This document shows, piece after piece, positions 59,043 through 64,000 of a stretch of 64,000 bases of DNA. Each line of letters opens with the position of its first letter. Within the stretch, counting starts at the first letter, position 1. The notes beneath the pieces are model-generated. The model saw only the letters and a list, made by a program, of their open reading frames with translations. It was not told the origin of the DNA and did not search any database. The stretch lies in contig OZ038422.1 of NCBI GenBank assembly GCA_964036155.1, forward strand, positions 12,733,201 through 12,797,200. Direction: 5' to 3'. The position numbers and the translations under genes were made by a program. Source of the DNA: Diploscapter coronatus. Lineage: Eukaryota > Nematoda > Chromadorea > Rhabditida > Rhabditidae.

Positions 59043-59638
59043 ATGAAATTGCTAGTATCGGTAATTTTCATAGATCTAATAAAATTTATTACATGTGGTA
59101 TTGTTTATCCTCCAAGGTACAACAATAGGGATTTTATTTTAAGCAGAGATGCTTTGCTTTAGATTTATAAGGACCCTTCCAATGGTTATATCTGGAAATG
59201 GTACATTTGATGCAGCTACTAATTCGATAATTTCGATAGAGTATCTATTGCATGGCAGAAAAGTTGGACTTCATAATAGTCTGGAAAACTCGCTATTAAT
59301 TGAGTGCACTTCATCGGCGAATTGGCAACATTCCCAGATATTGCATCATAACCAATGGTTCATATTTGATTTTAGTATGTTTTCAAAGATTATTTCTTTC
59401 TTTAATTTTATAGTTTAGAGCCGGAAAGATTCCATAATAATCTGATCTGGTGCGAGTTTAAGCATGGAAGGTAGGAATACTTATTATTCTTTAAACTCGA
59501 AATTGAAAATTCAGACGAAAAATACACTGGCATGTCTACCGTGGTTTTTCACTGAACCATTTCTGGTATATCAAAAACTCTGGTATTTATTTGGAGACGC
59601 CAAATAGCAAAAATCTCAAGAAAAGGATCTCATTTTGA
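59043..59638 (+). CDS. small secreted protein resembling the plant S1 self-incompatibility family
   Basis: Four exons (59043-59116, 59163-59374, 59419-59470, 59515-59638) total 462 nt, an exact 153-residue frame. An N-terminal signal peptide is likely (MKLLVSVIFIDLIKFITCG). The mature part follows the order of conserved features in S1/S-protein homologues (Pfam Self-incomp_S1): a first strand ending V-x-L-H-N-S-L, a Cys-Ser step (LLIECTSS), a long strand with aromatic residues (QWFIFDF), an aromatic-Cys strand (LIWCEFK), then WHVYR and a C-terminal W-x-x-x-x-x-G-I-Y-L (HFWYIKNSGIYLET). The family's second cysteine pair is absent. Two mature cysteines remain. The family call is by eye; the function in a nematode is unknown, perhaps extracellular signalling or an effector. 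Confidence 0.6.
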
Positions 59639-60026
59639 AAAAAAACCGTAATCTAAAATAAACAATTCGTTTTTCAGTTGAGTTCAAATAAAATCTGAAC
59701 GCCGGGCGTTTAAAACATCAAAGAGCACGTAGGAAATCATCGATTTTTGACCGATTTCTTTACGATTCAAAAAACTCGAATGTTATTTGAATGAATTTTC
59801 TTCCACATTCTTTCCCAACACTTTGAGATCGAAAGTTTTTCACCACATAGATTTTTTCGCTTCTCTAGCATTCGGACCGATCTATTTGTAAGAGTTTTCT
59901 CGTTTCAACTAGCGGCGAGATATTTATTTTGATCGGCCCTAGAATTCACGCTTTGCCTGTAATATTTGATCTTTCTCTCGTGTCAAAAGTATCGAATCTC
60001 AAATATCCTATCCCCTAAAAATTTTC
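59639..60026. other. spacer between the S1-like gene and the K2P channel
   Basis: AT-rich. It should hold the S1-like 3' UTR (AATAAA near 59658) and the K2P promoter. No gene is seen. Confidence 0.5.
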
Positions 60027-62421
60027 ATGACTTTAGCAACGACGCCTCGAAACTCCAACATTTTGTTTGACCCCAGGTCAGACAAACCCAAACTCGGCAT
60101 AATTAGAAAGGTAACCTTCTCTGGATTTCATATGTCTGAAAAATCAAATCCAGGCACCTCCATAACGATGAAAAAAGCCCGAGACAATTTACCTCTCTTC
60201 AATTTGACTACAGCTATCCGAAAATTTTATTCTCGTGAAGAAACACAGGATTCTTTCCCAGCTATTGAATTTGAATCTTCGAGGTTTGACATTTTTAGCA
60301 TTATCAGTATTTCCACAAGATTCGACTAGATAGATGGCGGAAAGTGATTCCCAAGTTGAATAACTCTATTTGGCGTCATCTAGCAATTATGACGTCATCA
60401 GCATTACCGTATTTTTTCCAGAGAGGATTCCGACGCCGCGTTTCTGCGTCACTATACTCGCTACACTCGGTTGTCGCGATTCACCGCCGCATTGATACTG
60501 ATCCTCACCACGGTGATGCTCGTCGTCCTTGGGGGCGTCGTCTTTTGGGTATGACTCTTTTGGGTTTTTAAGATGGCATCATGGTGTCATATTTAAAAAA
60601 AAAACAAATGACGACATCATTATTTTATTTTAGTTTATCGAGCGAAAAGTCGTCCTGAAGAACTGCAAGGATATTGTTCAGAGTAAACAAGTAACTTTTC
60701 AAAAATCGATAAAAATTAAAACAAATCAATAAAAATACTACTTTTTCAGGGCTACACGAACGTCCGAGCGGTGAACAGCATGACGGAATACGTGGAAATC
60801 ATCGAGGCGTACGAGCGATGCTCGGAAGAGTGCGTTTTTCAAAGCAATTTTAAAATACATCCCCTTAAAAATGGACTTTAAAAAATTTGCTTGACTACTC
60901 TAATCCAGAACTTTCTAGAAAACAGGACACGACGAAAATCGAGAGCATCATGCAGGGCATCGGGTTCGCCTGGTCCATCGTCACTACCATAGGATATGGA
61001 CATCATGTAATTTTATAAGCTAGCATAAAATCAACATCCTAAATTTCAGTTCCCACACACCATTTTGGGCAAACTACTCACGGTGGTCTTCGCGATTTTC
61101 TCCATTCCACTTTACGTGTCGGTTAAGGTAAGGTTCTGAAACTTTTTAAAAAGGTCGAATTTTTCAGGCTGAATTAGGAAATTACATTTCTCTGTTTATC
61201 TGGAAAATCACGATGCACGCGCACAGACTGGTCGGAAAGATATGTAAAAAGTACACGATTTTAAAAAATATTTTAATTTAAATAGCAGTTTTCAGCGAAA
61301 CTACTAGTTTCTATTAGAAAGTTGAAATTCAGGGTTACATCATTCGAGGCAGCGGATTGGGAGATCGTTCTCATGGCGTCGTTTTTCACGATCATCTTTC
61401 TGTGCATTTTCTCGACCTTGACTCTGGTAGTTCAAAATGCTAATTAATTCTAAATCGCTAATTTTAACATTGCGTTCATTTTTGACAAGTGTTAATTTTC
61501 AGCTGGTCGAATCGTGGACATTCGGCCTATCTGTGTGGTTCACGGTCCAGACTATTTTGTTGATTGGAGTCGGGGACGCGGAACCCCATAACCAGTACTT
61601 CTTTCTGTATTTCGGAGTGCCGATCACCGTCATTGGTGACATCATTTCCTCACACATCATCTACTATCTTCATGTTAGTAATTCAATTTTAACTAACGTC
61701 ATCTACTTGCATTACGGCAATTCCAGGGTCGCTACCGTATCTGTGCACACATGATGTCTCGGTGTATTTGCGGCTGCGCAGAACCGGATTCGGACATTTC
61801 GAAAAAGTTTATGAACGATCGACAACAGAAAATTCAGGTAATAGTTATTAACAACTGTAAAGTAGCATGATTAAAATTAACGTCAAGTTTTTTAATGAAC
61901 TAATGCATATAATTCCAGCTCGACTATAATTTCCCCATGGTCACCACTACGGCTCTACCTATGAGTAGGACTTTTGTAGAAATATAAGCCAAGAAATATA
62001 CCATTTGACTTCATGATTGCAAAAACTATTTAGACTTTTACCGAAATATAAACCTGTCGCCTTATCACTTAACTACCATGGTGTCTTTTCAGATATAATG
62101 GTGTGCGAAGATAATGAGAGGTACAATGAGGAGGCGCTTTTGCGGCATAAAGCATCGATGGTTAATCAGGTAAGAATCAATAATAAATAAAAAATGAATT
62201 TTTGAATCTAGGAGCGCCGCGAAATGGCGGAAAAATACGCTCACAACCTGACGGCGAACTTACCTGAAAGCTCGCTGAAATCCATAAGTCCGCGAGCGGC
62301 TAATCGACGGAAGCGGGCCCTGCCGAGTTTCAAGACATCGCCCTATTCTCCCACCGAACAAGATGAACATCTTCTGAAAGTTCCCGATACGAATAACCTC
62401 GAAACACTCGCTAAACCGTGA
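60027..62421 (+). CDS. twk: two-pore-domain potassium channel (TWK family)
   Basis: A K2P leak channel at the plasma membrane. The long cytoplasmic N-terminus starts MTLATTPRNSN. TM1 is TAALILILTTVMLVVLGGVV. An extracellular cap with a Cys (LKNCKDIV) follows. Pore 1 is SIVTTIGYGHHFPHT with a normal filter (TIGYG). TM2-TM3 include TVVFAIFSIPLYVSVKAELG and VLMASFFTIIFLCIFSTL. Pore 2 reads TVQTILLIGVGDAEPHN: the filter is L-I-G-V-G where K2P channels have T-[IV]-G-[FYL]-G. TM4 is FGVPITVIGDIISSHIIYYL. The C-terminal tail is basic (RRKRALPSFKTSPYSP) and ends LETLAKP. The second-pore change may alter conductance or selectivity. The subtype is not assigned. Confidence 0.92.
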
Positions 62422-62659
62422 TCTTCAAACACTTAACTCATCATATGCAAAGTTAATTTATTAAGACTGAAGAAAAGAAACGTGTTTATTTTAAATTTAA
62501 ATTCTATAACCGTATGAAATCGAATAGGATATAAATAAAAATTGATATGACAACGATATTCACAGAAGGCGTTTGTAATATTGCACTTTTCGTCAGACAC
62601 GACGGCATATTTGCTCCACAAAACTTAAAATTCAGATCTGATTTAACTGAGCATTATTT

Positions 62660-64000
62660 TCAAACCTTATATTTCGCTTGTAAATCATCAAGCACATTTT
62701 CTTGATAGATGAATTTCAACTTGTCGACAGGACAGGGTGTTTCACAGTTTGGGATATCTATCCGATATGGTGAAACAGAAGTATCATTTCGGTAGTACAG
62801 CTTAAATTTTATTATAACTTAAAATCGGATTTAATTTTAAATTGAACCTCAATTTCATAGGCCCCTTGATCATTCGAATAGACTTCCATTATGAAAACCG
62901 CTGCGTAAGGCACCATCAAATGATTAGCTACATTGAAAGAGCTCATTAGCGAATACAAGGTGTTATCATGCTGAAATATCCTATTTGTTTATTCTTGATA
63001 ATCGAATTTCACCGATGAAAATAGTAGAAGTTTCGGGAAGTTCGGTACTTTGTTTTTCGAAACGTTAATTGCTCGGTCTATCCATCGTTTAAGCGTGACC
63101 CCGGTTATGCCCTGAATTAAAAATCTTAATAATTAAGAGTATCATATCAAAGTAGAGTAGTTATACTTTGACGTTAATCAATAACTGACTGAACATCATG
63201 TTAAATTATACTCACTGTAATTGTAAACTGAAAGTGGATGATAAAATATCACGTCACACTATTTTAATTCGAGTTTTAAGCGAATATTTTGACTTTTCAT
63301 ACCTTAGCCTCTTCAGGCTCATCATACGGTGCAATATATCGATAGGTTCTTAGTTCAGTGATAATTTCCATGGTCGTTCGATTACCGTAATGCGGCCATC
63401 GTTGCAAGACCCACCTGGGCTGTCTTTCCAACAATTCATTAATCAGCTAAATTAAATTTTTAAAAATCAAGTTTAACAACTTCCTACCTCTCTCTTCACA
63501 TCGAAAATACCATCTACATTATTGTAGGAGAAATTTCTGATGCCGGTAACATCAGAAAGGTAGGAAAATAGTTGCTTGTAGATCTAAAATTGCGATTTGT
63601 TGAAGTTTCGAAGGTTTATGCTTACCCTATTGTAAAGTTTAGCTGAGGTATCGTTAGATTGTGCAGCTAGCTTCTTTTGCAGAGGGCATTCTATCGCTGT
63701 CGGGTAGGAATCCTGAACACCTGAATTAGCGACTTTATGTCTAATATTCTTCTATGTTTCATGGGAAAGTATTTCACTCTTTCCTACTAAGATTTGGAGA
63801 TATTTTAAAATATAGTAGTATTTCGATAATTTAAACAATCTCCCATGAAGATCATCTCAATTTCTACCAAATCAGGAGCTCCAGGAGTAGTTGAGTGGAA
63901 AACTAGCGGTTGCCAATTGGTACTCCGACTCCAGCGAAAAGCGGAATTATTCTGCACCGGGTACATTCCGTATAAACATGATTGCGCTGAGACTATAGCC
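62660..64000 (-). CDS. histidine acid phosphatase, C-terminal part (5' end outside window)
   Basis: A secreted or lysosomal phosphatase. Only the 3' exons are present. Reading on the minus strand: CLYGMYPVQNNSAFRWSRS and NWQPLVFHST (the W-x-P-[VL] region of the family), YPTAIECPLQKKL, ELINELLERQPRWVLQRWP, KVPNFPKLLLFS, then HDNTLYSLMSSFN, the conserved catalytic His-Asp, and PYAAVFIMEVY. The C-terminus IPNCETPCPVDKLKFIYQEN carries the usual Cys-x-x-x-Cys, and the stop is at 62660-62662. The N-terminal RHG catalytic motif and signal peptide lie beyond 64000. There is no sign of a break within the visible part. Confidence 0.85.

Noticed and set aside
63840..63875. GAAGATCATCTC as a copy of the recurrent CTGATCTTC motif
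   Set aside because: It is coding sequence of the acid phosphatase (EIEMIFMG) and matches only part of the motif.

Overview
The window is nuclear DNA of a nematode. Almost every gene is split by many short introns, mostly 40-60 nt with some of several hundred, whose acceptors often read TTTAG or ATTTAG rather than the Caenorhabditis TTTTCAG. The gene content is also nematode-like: an ALG-1/ALG-2 microRNA Argonaute, a supplementary-type nuclear receptor, a divergent Cys-loop channel, a TWK-type potassium channel and several small secreted proteins of unknown function. I cannot name the genus. All gene models were assembled by eye from splice sites and reading phase; exon edges are inferred unless I give a length check.

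Layout, left to right: alg-1-like Argonaute (+, 2352-7252); a 4.7 kb gene-poor stretch; NCS-1/frequenin (+, 11991-13067); an MRP/ABCC full transporter (+, 14688-22732) with two inverted-repeat elements in its introns; a small cysteine-containing secreted-type gene (+, about 23026-23804); a rhodopsin-like GPCR (-, 24118-26290); a hAT-type miniature element with target duplication (27245-27371); acid sphingomyelinase (-, 27611-30302) with another foldback in an intron; an unrecognised secreted protein (-, 30601-31876); a Cys-rich single-pass membrane protein (-, 32263-32852); a divergent Cys-loop ligand-gated channel subunit (+, 33778-35238); a TMBIM/lifeguard protein (+, 35748-42887) whose 5.6 kb fourth intron holds an opposite-strand EF-hand gene (36534-37936) and a 2.2 kb foldback repeat; a tetraspanin (+, 44085-45954) with two alternative 3' ends; a nuclear hormone receptor (+, 47361-50302); an ACAD10/11-type HAD-kinase-acyl-CoA dehydrogenase fusion (+, 50757-55088); Porcupine O-acyltransferase (-, 55396-58212); a small secreted protein resembling the plant self-incompatibility S1 family (+, 59043-59638); a two-pore K+ channel (+, 60027-62421); and the 3' part of a histidine acid phosphatase (-, 62660 to beyond the window).

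The neighbours do not form one pathway. They are ordinary housekeeping, neuronal and signalling genes. The most unusual items are the S1-like secreted protein, the tetraspanin's paired terminal exons, the atypical second pore of the K2P channel, the nested gene plus giant foldback, and a short motif close to AAAARCTGATCTTCRT that recurs across introns and spacers.
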